Part shown: positions 1 to 8,705 of the stretch, one piece after another | How the letters are laid out: every line of letters begins with the position of its first letter | Numbering within the stretch: position 1 is the first letter of the stretch | Assembly (NCBI GenBank): GCA_902592675.1 | Contig: CACJFJ010000007.1 | Coordinates: 1-61,920, forward strand | DNA from: an uncultured Pelagibacteraceae bacterium | GTDB taxonomy: Bacteria > Pseudomonadota > Alphaproteobacteria > Pelagibacterales > Pelagibacteraceae | Reading direction: 5' to 3' | DNA: 61,920 nt | The notes under the pieces: generated by a model | Database searches by the model: none | The model's input: the letters and a program-made list of their open reading frames with translations, nothing else | Told to the model about the DNA's origin: nothing | Made by a program: the position numbers and the translations under genes

Positions 1-490
1 TTGGTGCTGCTGATGCAGCTGCAAATTTATTATGAGAATTTAATATTGCTGAAAAGAATGACGAGAGACAAACGAAAATTAGAAAAGGGAAAGTAATTCT
101 TGTAAGTTCAATTGCAAGTGTAATTTTTTCTGTATTTTCTACAAAGCCAGGGGCAATTAAACTAACAAAAGCTGGCATAAAAATTTCTGCCAATAAGACT
201 AAAAAAAATAAACTAATCAGAAGTAAATTGAACACATTATTTGCAAATTTATTCGATCTTGTTTTATTCTTTACTAGTTCAGATGTATAACTTGGAACAA
301 ATGCAGCATTAAAAGTTCCCTCTGCAAATAATCTCCTAAATGTATTAGGGATCCTAAAAGCTACAAAAAAAACATCTGCTAAAAAACCTGTACCCAGAAA
401 AATTGCAATTAACACGTCTCTAAAATAACCAAGTAATCTACTGATTATAGTATAAAAACCAAAAGTCCCTGTTGACTTAACTAAATTCAT
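1..490 (-). CDS. murJ: Lipid II flippase MurJ (MviN), N-terminal part, cut by window edge
   Basis: MurJ moves lipid II across the inner membrane for peptidoglycan synthesis. Only the first 163 residues lie in the window; the rest continues past the left edge. The start is an ATG whose reverse complement ends at 490. The visible protein opens with a hydrophobic segment. It carries the MurJ signature around residues 47-66 (RIPNTFRRLFAEGTFNAAF), with the conserved Arg and Glu of the flippase cavity, followed by further membrane segments. It is transcribed away from maeB with only 50 bases between the two starts. The family assignment is firm. Confidence 0.93.
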   Translation of the reverse strand, partial: MNLVKSTGTFGFYTIISRLLGYFRDVLIAIFLGTGFLADVFFVAFRIPNTFRRLFAEGTFNAAFVPSYTSELVKNKTRSNKFANNVFNLLLISLFFLVLLAEIFMPAFVSLIAPGFVENTEKITLAIELTRITFPFLIFVCLSSFFSAILNSHNKFAAASAAP

Positions 491-540
491 AAATCATATT
501 AGTCTTAATTTTACCCCATTTGTACACCTAATTAACATAA

Positions 541-2823
541 ATGAAAAAAACAAAAATTGATCATTACACAGATAAAGAAGCTTTAGATTTTCATAAATAT
601 AAAAAGCCAGGCAAGATTGAAATATCTTCCTCAAAAAATATGACTACAAAAAGAGATCTGGCTTTAGCATATTCTCCTGGAGTGGCAGCTCCTGTAAGAG
701 CAATCAGTGATGACCCAGAGGCTGCATTCGATTATACTAGTAAAGGAAATCTTGTAGCAGTTATAAGTAATGGTTCAGCAATTTTGGGTATGGGAAATTT
801 AGGTGCATTAGCCTCTAAACCAGTTATGGAAGGAAAAGCTGTTTTGTTCAAACGTTTTGCTGATATTGATTCTATTGATTTAGAAATAGACTCAGAAGAT
901 CCAAAAGAAATTGTAAATAGTATAAAAAATTTTGCTCCAAGTTTTGGAGGCATAAATCTTGAGGATATTGCTGCACCTGATTGTTTTATAATTGAGGAAA
1001 AGCTCAAAGAAATACTTGATATACCTGTATTTCACGATGACCAACACGGCACAGCAATTATTACGACAGCAGCATTAATTAATGCTTTGGATATAAGTAA
1101 AAAAAAAATTGATAAAATAAAAATAGTAGTTAATGGTGCTGGGGCATCAGCAATGGCGTGTGCCAATTTATTTAAAAAAACTGGTGTGCCTCAAAATAAT
1201 ATCACGATGGTGGACAGAAAAGGGGTTATTTTTAGAGGTAGAGAAAATTTAAATCAATGGAAATCAAGTCATGCAATCGAGACGGATCATAGAACTTTGG
1301 ATGATGCAATTATTAATGCTGATGTTTTTTTAGGCTTATCAGCAAAAGGGGCGCTAACAAAAAACATGGTAAAAAAAATGGCTAAAAACCCAATTATATT
1401 TGCGTGCGCAAATCCTGATCCAGAAATTACACCAGAGGAAATTGAGGAAGTTAGAGATGATGCAATTATAGCTACTGGAAGATCAGATTATCCTAATCAG
1501 GTAAACAACTTAATAGGTTTTCCTTACATTTTTAGAGGCGCTTTAGACGTAAGATCAAAAACAATTAATGAAGAAATGAAAATTGCAGCTGCACAAGCAA
1601 TTGCAAAATTAGCTAAAGAAGAAGTGCCAGATGAAGTTATAGCTGCTATGGGTGGTGAAAGACCTCACTATGGTAAAGGTTATATAATTCCATCAACATT
1701 CGACCCAAGATTAATTAGTGTAATACCTGCTGCAGTAGCAAAAGCAGCTATTGATACTGGTGTTGCAAGAAAAAAAATTGATAATTTTGATATTTACAAA
1801 GACCAACTAAAGCAACGATTAGACCCAACAGTCACGATTATGCAAGGTGTTAATAGTTATATTAAGAAAAAACAAAAAAAAGTTGTTTTTGCTGATGGAG
1901 AAGATGAGAATACTCTTAAAGCTGCAATAGCATTTAAAAACTCTAAACTAGGAATACCAATATTGATAGGAAAAGAGGAATTAATCAAAAATCAAATTAA
2001 AAAAATTGGTTATAATGAAAATTTTGACATTGAAATTGTTAATTCTAAAGATACTCCAAAGAGAGATAAGTATGTAAAATATTTATTTAAAAAACTTCAA
2101 AGAGAAAAAGGTATGTTAGAACGAGATTGTGACAGACTGATACGAAATGACAGAGTCATTTGGGCATCATGTATGGTTGCGTGTCAAGATGCTGATGCAA
2201 TGATAACTGGAAACACTAGAAGGTATTCATCATCACTTGAGAAAATATTAAAAGTTGTCGATTCTAGACCTGGTGAAATTATGTTTGGTCTTAACTTGGT
2301 TGTTAATAGGGGAAAAACAATCTTTATTTGTGACACATCGGTCATAGAATATCCGGATGCAAGTCAATTAGCTGAAATGGCAAAATCAGCTGCAAGAGTT
2401 GCAAAATTATTTGGTTTTGATCCCAAAGTAGCTTTTTTATCTCATTCTACTTTTGGGGAGCCGGCTACAGACAGAACGAAAAGGTTAAGTGATGCTGTTG
2501 AAATTTTAAAAAAGAATAAAGTTGATTTTAAGTTTGATGGAGAAATGCAGCCTGATGTTGCTTTAGAAGAAATGTATAAAGAACTTTATCCATTCTCTGA
2601 AATAGTTGGTAGCTCAAATGTGTTGATTATGCCTAGTCAACATAGTGCTGCAATTTCTTATAAAATGATAAAGTCAATGAGTAGAGCAAAAGTGATTGGG
2701 CCTTTATTAATTGGCCTTGGTTTGCCAATTGAAATTGCACCATTAAGGTCATCAACATCAGATATATTGAACCTAGCCTCTATCGCAGCTTATTCAGCTG
2801 ATGTAATTGATTATAAAAAATAA
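541..2823 (+). CDS. maeB: NADP-dependent malic enzyme with phosphotransacetylase-like C-terminal domain
   Basis: Decarboxylates malate to pyruvate with reduction of NAD(P), a cytoplasmic link between the TCA cycle and pyruvate. At 760 residues it has the length of the fused MaeB type (E. coli about 759). The malic N-domain holds YSPGVAAPV at residues 44-52, and HDDQHGTAI follows near residue 165. The NAD-binding domain starts with VVNGAGASA near 197. From about residue 430 (KVVFADGEDE) the chain is a phosphotransacetylase-like domain, which in this family binds acetyl-CoA as an allosteric effector and is usually not catalytic. Its stop codon directly abuts the stop of the convergent BON lipoprotein gene. 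Confidence 0.95.
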   Translation: MKKTKIDHYTDKEALDFHKYKKPGKIEISSSKNMTTKRDLALAYSPGVAAPVRAISDDPEAAFDYTSKGNLVAVISNGSAILGMGNLGALASKPVMEGKAVLFKRFADIDSIDLEIDSEDPKEIVNSIKNFAPSFGGINLEDIAAPDCFIIEEKLKEILDIPVFHDDQHGTAIITTAALINALDISKKKIDKIKIVVNGAGASAMACANLFKKTGVPQNNITMVDRKGVIFRGRENLNQWKSSHAIETDHRTLDDAIINADVFLGLSAKGALTKNMVKKMAKNPIIFACANPDPEITPEEIEEVRDDAIIATGRSDYPNQVNNLIGFPYIFRGALDVRSKTINEEMKIAAAQAIAKLAKEEVPDEVIAAMGGERPHYGKGYIIPSTFDPRLISVIPAAVAKAAIDTGVARKKIDNFDIYKDQLKQRLDPTVTIMQGVNSYIKKKQKKVVFADGEDENTLKAAIAFKNSKLGIPILIGKEELIKNQIKKIGYNENFDIEIVNSKDTPKRDKYVKYLFKKLQREKGMLERDCDRLIRNDRVIWASCMVACQDADAMITGNTRRYSSSLEKILKVVDSRPGEIMFGLNLVVNRGKTIFICDTSVIEYPDASQLAEMAKSAARVAKLFGFDPKVAFLSHSTFGEPATDRTKRLSDAVEILKKNKVDFKFDGEMQPDVALEEMYKELYPFSEIVGSSNVLIMPSQHSAAISYKMIKSMSRAKVIGPLLIGLGLPIEIAPLRSSTSDILNLASIAAYSADVIDYKK

Positions 2824-3417
2824 TTAATTCTTTTGAATTCTTAAATCGTCAACTAGCAAGATGCTTGCTATGACATCTTTAACATCATTAATCTCTTTAG
2901 CCAGCTCAATAACAATATTTTTTTCATCAGAACTCATTGCAATACCATATACATAAATTTTTTGTTTATATGTATCAATTTGGTAATTAGTTGCTTTTAC
3001 ATTTTTATCAATAATTAAAGCAGTTCTAAATTGAGATGTAATAAGAATATCTTTGGCTGATTGTTTAAAGTTAAAGGCTTCTTTAATCTTGATATCGTTC
3101 CTGACTGATCTCACTCCGTCCGTTTCCCAGGCTAATTTGGTTAGTTTTAACTTTTCCTCAGGATTTTCAACTTTGCCCGTCAAAAATATTCTTCCATCTA
3201 AAACTTTAGATTTTACTGAAATTAAATATTTCTTATCTAATATAATTATTCTAGCAGATAAATTTTTCTGCATTATAGAATCGTCTATTTGTGTTCCAAC
3301 TGATCTGGGATCCAGCGCAACTGAAACTCCTGTACCAAATATTCCTTTAGATGAGACACCAACACAGCTTGTTAATATAATACCAGCAAATATTATGAGT
3401 AAAAATTTACTTTTCAT
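2824..3417 (-). CDS. BON-domain lipoprotein (DolP/OsmY-like)
   Basis: The protein has 197 residues with a lipoprotein signal peptide: a basic start, a hydrophobic core and lipobox LTSC with the lipidated Cys at residue 18. The mature part looks like two BON domains, with pattern glycines and valines as in VLDGRIFLTGKVENPEE and the later IYVYGIAMSSDE. BON proteins such as E. coli DolP (YraP) act at the outer membrane and help maintain its integrity. Its start overlaps the end of rsmI by 11 bases, so the two are co-transcribed. In E. coli dolP also lies close to rsmI and lpoA, which supports the assignment. No partner is shown by the sequence. Confidence 0.82.
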   Translation of the reverse strand: MKSKFLLIIFAGIILTSCVGVSSKGIFGTGVSVALDPRSVGTQIDDSIMQKNLSARIIILDKKYLISVKSKVLDGRIFLTGKVENPEEKLKLTKLAWETDGVRSVRNDIKIKEAFNFKQSAKDILITSQFRTALIIDKNVKATNYQIDTYKQKIYVYGIAMSSDEKNIVIELAKEINDVKDVIASILLVDDLRIQKN

Positions 3418-4267
3418 CTTTAATACTTATGCAATAGCTGTAAATTTCTTTTTTTGAAATATTTTTGGACTGATTTATTAAGTTGGAAATTTCTTTAACT
3501 GTTAATTTATTTATCATCTTATTAATTAATTCTTTATCTGATTCAGAGAGCGATTGCGAATTTTTTTTGTTATCTTTTTCAGATATAACTACAGTTAATT
3601 CACCTTTAGTTTCAAATTCAAGGCTATCAATTTTCTTAACATCTGATCGAATAAATTCTTCGTAAAATTTGGTCATTTCTCTACAAATTAATATTTTTCT
3701 ATCCATGAAAAATTTCTTGATGATTGGAAATATTTTCTTAATTTTTTTTGAAGAAACAAAAAAAACTATCGACGAATTGAACAATGATAAATTTTTCAAG
3801 TCTTCATCTAAAATTTTCTTTTTTTCTGGAAAAAAACCATAAAAGAAAAATTTCTCTGAAAAACCACTCATTGAAACAGCTGAAATTACAGATGAAGGTC
3901 CTGGCAAGGGTATTACTTGTATGTTATTTTTAATACACTCATTTACTAAAATACTTCCTGGATCTGATATACTAGGAGTTCCAGCGTCGGAAATTAATGA
4001 TATTAGAAAGCCTTTTTTTAATAATTCAATTATTTTTGATAAGTTTTTTTTTTCATTGAATTTATGATTAGATATAAGTTTTGAACTAATATTATATTTT
4101 GATAACAAAATTTTTGAAACTCTTGTATCTTCACAAAGAATATAATCAGATTTTTTAAGTATTTCTATGGCTCTAAGTGTAATATCTCCCAAATTTCCTA
4201 TTGGTGTTGAGACTAAATAAAGCCCTTTTTTAATTTCATTCTTATCAGATTGAGAATTTCTCATCAT
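3407..4267 (-). CDS. rsmI: 16S rRNA (cytidine(1402)-2'-O)-methyltransferase RsmI
   Basis: Methylates the ribose of C1402 in 16S rRNA, tuning decoding at the P site. The 286 residues have the tetrapyrrole-methylase fold: LYLVSTPIGNLGDITLRA near residue 16, CEDTRVS near 45, and the SAM-binding loop ISDAGTPSISDPG near residue 92. Two ATG codons stand together at the start (4267 and 4264) and either could serve. It is divergent from the LpoA-like gene with 32 bases between them. It overlaps the downstream BON lipoprotein gene by 11 bases. The YraN endonuclease-like gene that often follows rsmI in other proteobacteria is absent here. Confidence 0.95.
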   Translation of the reverse strand: MMRNSQSDKNEIKKGLYLVSTPIGNLGDITLRAIEILKKSDYILCEDTRVSKILLSKYNISSKLISNHKFNEKKNLSKIIELLKKGFLISLISDAGTPSISDPGSILVNECIKNNIQVIPLPGPSSVISAVSMSGFSEKFFFYGFFPEKKKILDEDLKNLSLFNSSIVFFVSSKKIKKIFPIIKKFFMDRKILICREMTKFYEEFIRSDVKKIDSLEFETKGELTVVISEKDNKKNSQSLSESDKELINKMINKLTVKEISNLINQSKNISKKEIYSYCISIKDEK

Positions 4268-4299
4268 AATTTAATATAGGATATTATAATATCACCAAA

Positions 4300-5454
4300 A
4301 TGAATAAATTTTTTAAAAATTTTATACTAATACTTTTGAGTTTTCTTTTCTTATTTAATTCGGTCTTAAGTCAAGAAGAAAAAATTAAGATAGGTTTATT
4401 AGTTCCGGTCACTGGTGATAACAAAGAAATAGGTAATCAAATTATTAAATCAACAAGATTAGCGTTGAAAGATATAAACTTTAAAAATCTTGAAATTCAT
4501 CTTAAAGATACTGGTTCAAATCCAAATAAAACAATGAAGTCTGCTTTAGAATTAAAGGATATGGGAATTAATATTGTAATCGGTCCAATTTTTCATAAAA
4601 ATCTAAAATATCTAGATGAAATTGAGGATTTAATCTTTCTTTCATTAACAAACAAGACAATTGATCTTCCTAATAATGTTATAAGCACTGGTGTTAATGC
4701 TACATCTCAACTTAATGCGATAAAAAAATTTATAAACATTAATGAAATTGATAAAACTATTCTTCTAACACCAAAAGTTGATTATGAAATTGAAATAAAA
4801 AAGGCAATTAAACAGTCAAAAATAAAAATTTTAAAACATTATATTTATGACACTGAACCCACGAAACTCACAGCTCAAATTGAAAAAATTACAAACTACA
4901 AAATAAGAAAACAAAATTTACAAGATGAAATTAAAAGAGTTGAAAATTCTGAGTTAATTGACAAAGAAAAACAATTAGAAAAACTAAACAAAAAATACAC
5001 TATAGGAAAAGTAAACTTTAACTCAGTAATAATATCTGACTTCGATGAAAGTCTCAAAAGTGTAATTACGTCTCTACTCTATACCGATGTATCTCCAAAA
5101 AATAAATATATTATAACATTTAATCAATGGTTTGATCAAAGTTTGTTGAATGAAAGAACAATTCAACCAATTTACTATCCATCTATAAATAAAAAAAATT
5201 TAGAGAATTTTGAAAAAAGATTTGAAAATGAATTCAATGAACTTCCAAATTTTCTATCATTATTAAGTTATGATTTAGTAGGACTTATTTATTACCTATC
5301 TATTCAAGATAACTTTACAAATAACAATCTATTATTTAAAAAGAAAAATACTTTTAAAGGGAAAATTGGGATTTTCGATATAGAAAATAATAAAATAAAC
5401 CATAGGCTTAACCTTTATCAAATTGATGAAGGCAAGCTCAAAGAAATTTTTTAA
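4300..5454 (+). CDS. Penicillin-binding-protein activator (LpoA-like) periplasmic protein
   Basis: The 384 residues start with a signal peptide (hydrophobic core to about residue 24, then SQEEK). A type I periplasmic-binding-protein fold follows; IGLLVPVTGDNKEIG is the classic opening strand. The fold matches the Leu/Ile/Val-binding family and the C-terminal domain of LpoA, which activates the class A penicillin-binding protein PBP1A in E. coli. Position next to rsmI favours the LpoA-type reading over an amino acid transporter, since no ABC permease or ATPase gene is nearby. There is no lipobox Cys, so it is probably soluble in the periplasm. The end overlaps rdgB by 17 bases on the other strand. 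Confidence 0.7.
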   Translation: MNKFFKNFILILLSFLFLFNSVLSQEEKIKIGLLVPVTGDNKEIGNQIIKSTRLALKDINFKNLEIHLKDTGSNPNKTMKSALELKDMGINIVIGPIFHKNLKYLDEIEDLIFLSLTNKTIDLPNNVISTGVNATSQLNAIKKFININEIDKTILLTPKVDYEIEIKKAIKQSKIKILKHYIYDTEPTKLTAQIEKITNYKIRKQNLQDEIKRVENSELIDKEKQLEKLNKKYTIGKVNFNSVIISDFDESLKSVITSLLYTDVSPKNKYIITFNQWFDQSLLNERTIQPIYYPSINKKNLENFEKRFENEFNELPNFLSLLSYDLVGLIYYLSIQDNFTNNNLLFKKKNTFKGKIGIFDIENNKINHRLNLYQIDEGKLKEIF

Positions 5455-6031
5455 TTTTTTTAAAAGCTTGATATCTATGATCCATTTTATATTTTTGGTA
5501 ATATTTCATCTCTCCAAAAGTTTTTTTCTTTTTTAATGGTATGAATATTGGATCATATCCAAAACCATTTTTACCTTTTGGCTTATCCGTAATAGTTCCT
5601 TCAACTTTTCCTGATACACATGCAATCACTTTATTTAAATGACTCAGAGATAAAGCACATACAAAACGAGCTCTAATTCTTTTAATTTTCCAGTTTTTAT
5701 CTTTTTTAGACAATTCTTTAAAAACCCTCTTAATAGCTTTATTAAAATTTTGATTCTTACCTGCCCACCTTGCAGAGTATATACCTGGCTTTTTTTTTAA
5801 TAAATCTATCTCAAGGCCAGAATCGTCTGCTATGCATATTAAATTTGTTTTTTTTGAAAAATATCTCGATTTTATAATTGAATTTTCTTTGAATGATTGA
5901 CCATTTTCTGCGGGGCTTTTTAAATTAAATTTTGACGTAGAAATTGATACTAACCTTTTTGGAAGTAAATCCTTAATTTCTTTTAATTTTCCTTTATTAT
6001 TAGTCCCTATTAAAATTTTTTTTTTTTTCAT
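5438..6031 (-). CDS. rdgB: XTP/dITP diphosphatase RdgB (HAM1 family)
   Basis: Hydrolyses non-canonical purine triphosphates (dITP, XTP) to keep them out of DNA and RNA. At 197 residues it is normal for the family. ILIGTNNKGKLKEI near residue 6 is the substrate-binding start, IADDSGLEID near 67 carries the catalytic acidic residues, and GFGYDPIFIP near 156 is the conserved HAM1 motif. The codons directly after ATG form a 13-base run of A (MKKKKI), a possible slippage site. It is divergent from grpE with 36 bases between starts. The next gene downstream is the convergent LpoA-like gene, with overlapping 3' ends. Confidence 0.95.
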   Translation of the reverse strand: MKKKKILIGTNNKGKLKEIKDLLPKRLVSISTSKFNLKSPAENGQSFKENSIIKSRYFSKKTNLICIADDSGLEIDLLKKKPGIYSARWAGKNQNFNKAIKRVFKELSKKDKNWKIKRIRARFVCALSLSHLNKVIACVSGKVEGTITDKPKGKNGFGYDPIFIPLKKKKTFGEMKYYQKYKMDHRYQAFKKIKKFL

Positions 6032-6059
6032 CTAGAAATTTTTAATTTTCTAACCATAT
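6032..6059 (+). promoter_or_regulatory. Candidate sigma-32 (RpoH) heat-shock promoter of grpE
   Basis: A -35-like CTAGAAA at 6032-6038 is followed after 13 bases by a -10-like AACCATAT at 6052-6059. This resembles the heat-shock consensus CTTGAAA / CCCCATNT. It lies in the 36-base gap before grpE and predicts a transcript start only a few bases from the ATG. The layout matches the candidate sites before dnaK and hslV in this window. It is inferred from pattern and context only. Confidence 0.55.
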
Positions 6060-6067
6060 AAGATACT

Positions 6068-6709
6068 ATGGAGAAAGAATATAGCCAAAATACAGACGAT
6101 AGTGTCTCTCAAAAAGAAGACATTAATAACGAGTCTAGTGATGATGCTATCGAGACATCAAAAAAAGAGGGTGATGATCAGCATCCAGAAGCTGAAAAAA
6201 GTCCTGAAGAAAAAATTGTTGAATTAGAAGATAAACTAACGAGATCTTTTGCCGAAATGGAAAATCAACGAAGAAGATTTGAAAAAGAAAAAGAAGAGGC
6301 ATATGAATACGGTGGGTTTTCTTTTGCAAGGGAAGCGTTAAATTTAATTGATAATCTTGAAAGATCTAAACAAATTCTAAATAACGACGAAACATTAAAG
6401 AATTCTGAAGCATTAAAAAAGACACTTGAACATTTGGAGATAATTAATAAAGATTTACTCTCTATTTTCTCAAAAAATAGTATTAAACCTATTGAATGCT
6501 TAAATAAAAAATTAGATCCAAATTTTCACCAAGCTATGATGGAAATAGAAGATAATCAAAAGGAGCCAGGTACAATTATACAAGAGATCCAAAAAGGCTT
6601 TACAATTAAAGACAGACTTTTAAGGCCTTCTTTGGTTGGGGTATCAAAAAAAACACCTCATACGGATCAAAAAGATAAGGAAAATAAAGAAAATAATGAG
6701 ACTAAATAA
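6068..6709 (+). CDS. grpE: Nucleotide exchange factor GrpE
   Basis: GrpE releases ADP from DnaK and so drives the chaperone cycle. The 213 residues begin with a long acidic, low-complexity tail (about 55 residues of Glu, Asp, Ser). A coiled-coil helix follows (LEDKLTRSFAEMENQRRRFE) and then the beta domain ending in GFTIKDRLLRPSLVGVSK near residue 180, which corresponds to the usual GY-RLLRPA-V-V motif. An acidic Lys-rich tail closes it. It lies 54 bases upstream of dnaK, with dnaJ next, a full DnaK-system cluster. The repressor gene hrcA, often before grpE, is not here, and a sigma-32-like promoter is seen instead. Confidence 0.95.
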   Translation: MEKEYSQNTDDSVSQKEDINNESSDDAIETSKKEGDDQHPEAEKSPEEKIVELEDKLTRSFAEMENQRRRFEKEKEEAYEYGGFSFAREALNLIDNLERSKQILNNDETLKNSEALKKTLEHLEIINKDLLSIFSKNSIKPIECLNKKLDPNFHQAMMEIEDNQKEPGTIIQEIQKGFTIKDRLLRPSLVGVSKKTPHTDQKDKENKENNETK

Positions 6710-6721
6710 TGGCGATATCAA

Positions 6722-6749
6722 CTTGTAGAATAAAATTTAACCCCTATAT
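6722..6749 (+). promoter_or_regulatory. Candidate sigma-32 (RpoH) heat-shock promoter of dnaK
   Basis: CTTGTAG at 6722-6728 (-35-like) and CCCCTATAT at 6741-6749 (-10-like) are separated by 12 bases, close to the heat-shock consensus CTTGAAA / CCCCATNT. The site falls in the grpE-dnaK gap. A start about 7 bases past the -10 would leave a leader of only about 8 bases before the dnaK ATG at 6764. This would let dnaK be expressed separately from grpE. It is a pattern match, supported by the similar sites before grpE and hslV. Confidence 0.6.
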
Positions 6750-6763
6750 GAGCAATATAAATT

Positions 6764-8677
6764 ATGAGTAAAATTATTGGAATAGATTTAGGGACAACAA
6801 ATTCTTGTGTAGCCATTATGGAAGGTACTCAAGCGAAAGTCTTAGAAAACGCAGAAGGGGCTAGAACTACTCCATCAGTCGTAGCTTTCACGGATGATAA
6901 AGAAAAATTAATTGGACAACCAGCCAAAAGACAAGCTGTCACAAATCCAGAAAATACAATATTTGCAGTAAAAAGATTAATTGGAAGAAACTTTGAGGAT
7001 CCTACTGTCAGAAAAGACATCGAAGCCGCTCCTTTCAAAATAGTTAATTCTGAAAAAGGGGATGCATGGATCGAAGCAAAAAATGAGAAATATTCTCCTT
7101 CACAAATATCTGCTTTTATTTTACAAAAAATGAAAGAAACTGCAGAAAAATATCTTGGTCAAACTGTGACCAAGGCTGTGATAACTGTTCCAGCTTATTT
7201 TAATGATGCACAGAGACAGGCTACAAAAGATGCTGGTAAGATTGCTGGTCTAGAAGTATTAAGAATTATTAACGAACCTACTGCAGCATCATTGGCTTAT
7301 GGTTTAGATAAAAAACAAAATAAAAAAATTGCTGTTTATGATTTAGGTGGTGGAACTTTTGATGTCTCTATACTAGAGTTAGGTGATGGCGTGTTTGAGG
7401 TTAAATCAACTAATGGTGATACATTTTTAGGTGGTGAAGATTTTGATAATGCTGTAGTGGAATACTTAATTGATGAATTCAAAAAGGACAGCGGTATAGA
7501 TCTTAAATCAGATAAATTAGCTCTCCAAAGACTTAAGGAAGCTGCAGAAAAAGCAAAAATAGAACTTTCAGCTGCTGAACAAACTGATATTAATCTTCCA
7601 TTTATAACTGCGGATAAAACGGGTCCAAAACACATAAATCTCAAAATGACGAGAGCAAAACTTGAGGCCTTAGTTGAAGAACTAATTGCAAGAACAATCC
7701 CACCATGCAAAACTGCTTTAAAAGATGCTGGTATCTCTGCAAGTGATATTGACGAAGTTGTTATGGTCGGTGGAATGACTAGAATGCCAAAAGTTATAAA
7801 TGAAGTAAAAAACTTTTTTGGTAAAGAACCGAATAAAAGTGTTAACCCTGATGAAGTTGTAGCAATGGGTGCTGCTATTCAAGCTGGGGTTTTACAGGGA
7901 GACGTAAAAGATGTCTTATTACTTGATGTAACGCCTCTTTCTCTTGGTATCGAAACATTAGGTGGTGTTTCAACCAAACTGATTGAAAAAAATACAACTA
8001 TTCCAACAAAAAAAAGTCAGGTTTTTTCTACAGCGGAAGATAACCAACCTGCCGTTTCAATAAGAGTTCTACAGGGTGAACGAGAAATGGCGACTGATAA
8101 TAAGTTGCTAGGTAATTTTGAGCTTGTAGGTATTGCTCCAGCACCAAGAGGAGTTCCGCAAATTGAGGTGACTTTTGATATTGATGCTAACGGAATAGTA
8201 AATGTTTCAGCAAAAGATAAAGGTACTGGTAAAGAACAAAAGATTCAAATTCAAGCATCTGGTGGCTTGAGTGATGAGGAAATTGAAAAAATGGTTAAGG
8301 ATGCAGAAGCAAACAAGGAAGCCGACAAAAAGAAAAGAGAGTCTGTAGATATTAGAAACCAAGCAGATACCCTATTACATTCTACTGAAAAAAATCTTAA
8401 AGAACATGGTTCTAAAATTTCTGATGCAGAAAAAAAATCAATAGAAGACGCATCTAACTCCTTAAAAGAGTCATTAAAAAGTGAGGATGTTGAAGATATC
8501 AAGAAAAAAACCGAGACTCTCGTGCAGGCTTCAATGAAGCTTGGAGAGGCTATTTATAAATCACAACAAAGTACAAAACCAGATTCTGGTAAAGATGAAA
8601 AGGAAAAAAAAGACGATAATGTTGTTGATGCGGATTTTGAGGAAGTAAAAGACGAGAATAAAGAAAAAAGCGCTTAA
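6764..8677 (+). CDS. dnaK: Molecular chaperone DnaK (Hsp70)
   Basis: ATP-driven Hsp70 chaperone for nascent and stress-damaged proteins. At 637 residues it is full length. The ATPase domain begins [13 protein letters not shown] (residues 5-17), has phosphate-2 loop [10 protein letters not shown] near 194 and the adenosine motif VGGMTRMP near 337. The linker [12 protein letters not shown] near 385 leads into the substrate-binding domain. The C-terminus is a charged lid and disordered tail ending in acidic and lysine residues. It is followed 28 bases later by dnaJ. The gap before it holds a heat-shock-type promoter candidate. Confidence 0.98.
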   Translation: MSKIIGIDLGTTNSCVAIMEGTQAKVLENAEGARTTPSVVAFTDDKEKLIGQPAKRQAVTNPENTIFAVKRLIGRNFEDPTVRKDIEAAPFKIVNSEKGDAWIEAKNEKYSPSQISAFILQKMKETAEKYLGQTVTKAVITVPAYFNDAQRQATKDAGKIAGLEVLRIINEPTAASLAYGLDKKQNKKIAVYDLGGGTFDVSILELGDGVFEVKSTNGDTFLGGEDFDNAVVEYLIDEFKKDSGIDLKSDKLALQRLKEAAEKAKIELSAAEQTDINLPFITADKTGPKHINLKMTRAKLEALVEELIARTIPPCKTALKDAGISASDIDEVVMVGGMTRMPKVINEVKNFFGKEPNKSVNPDEVVAMGAAIQAGVLQGDVKDVLLLDVTPLSLGIETLGGVSTKLIEKNTTIPTKKSQVFSTAEDNQPAVSIRVLQGEREMATDNKLLGNFELVGIAPAPRGVPQIEVTFDIDANGIVNVSAKDKGTGKEQKIQIQASGGLSDEEIEKMVKDAEANKEADKKKRESVDIRNQADTLLHSTEKNLKEHGSKISDAEKKSIEDASNSLKESLKSEDVEDIKKKTETLVQASMKLGEAIYKSQQSTKPDSGKDEKEKKDDNVVDADFEEVKDENKEKSA

Positions 8678-8705
8678 CTGACATCTATTTGTCCAGGTTA
8701 TACAA

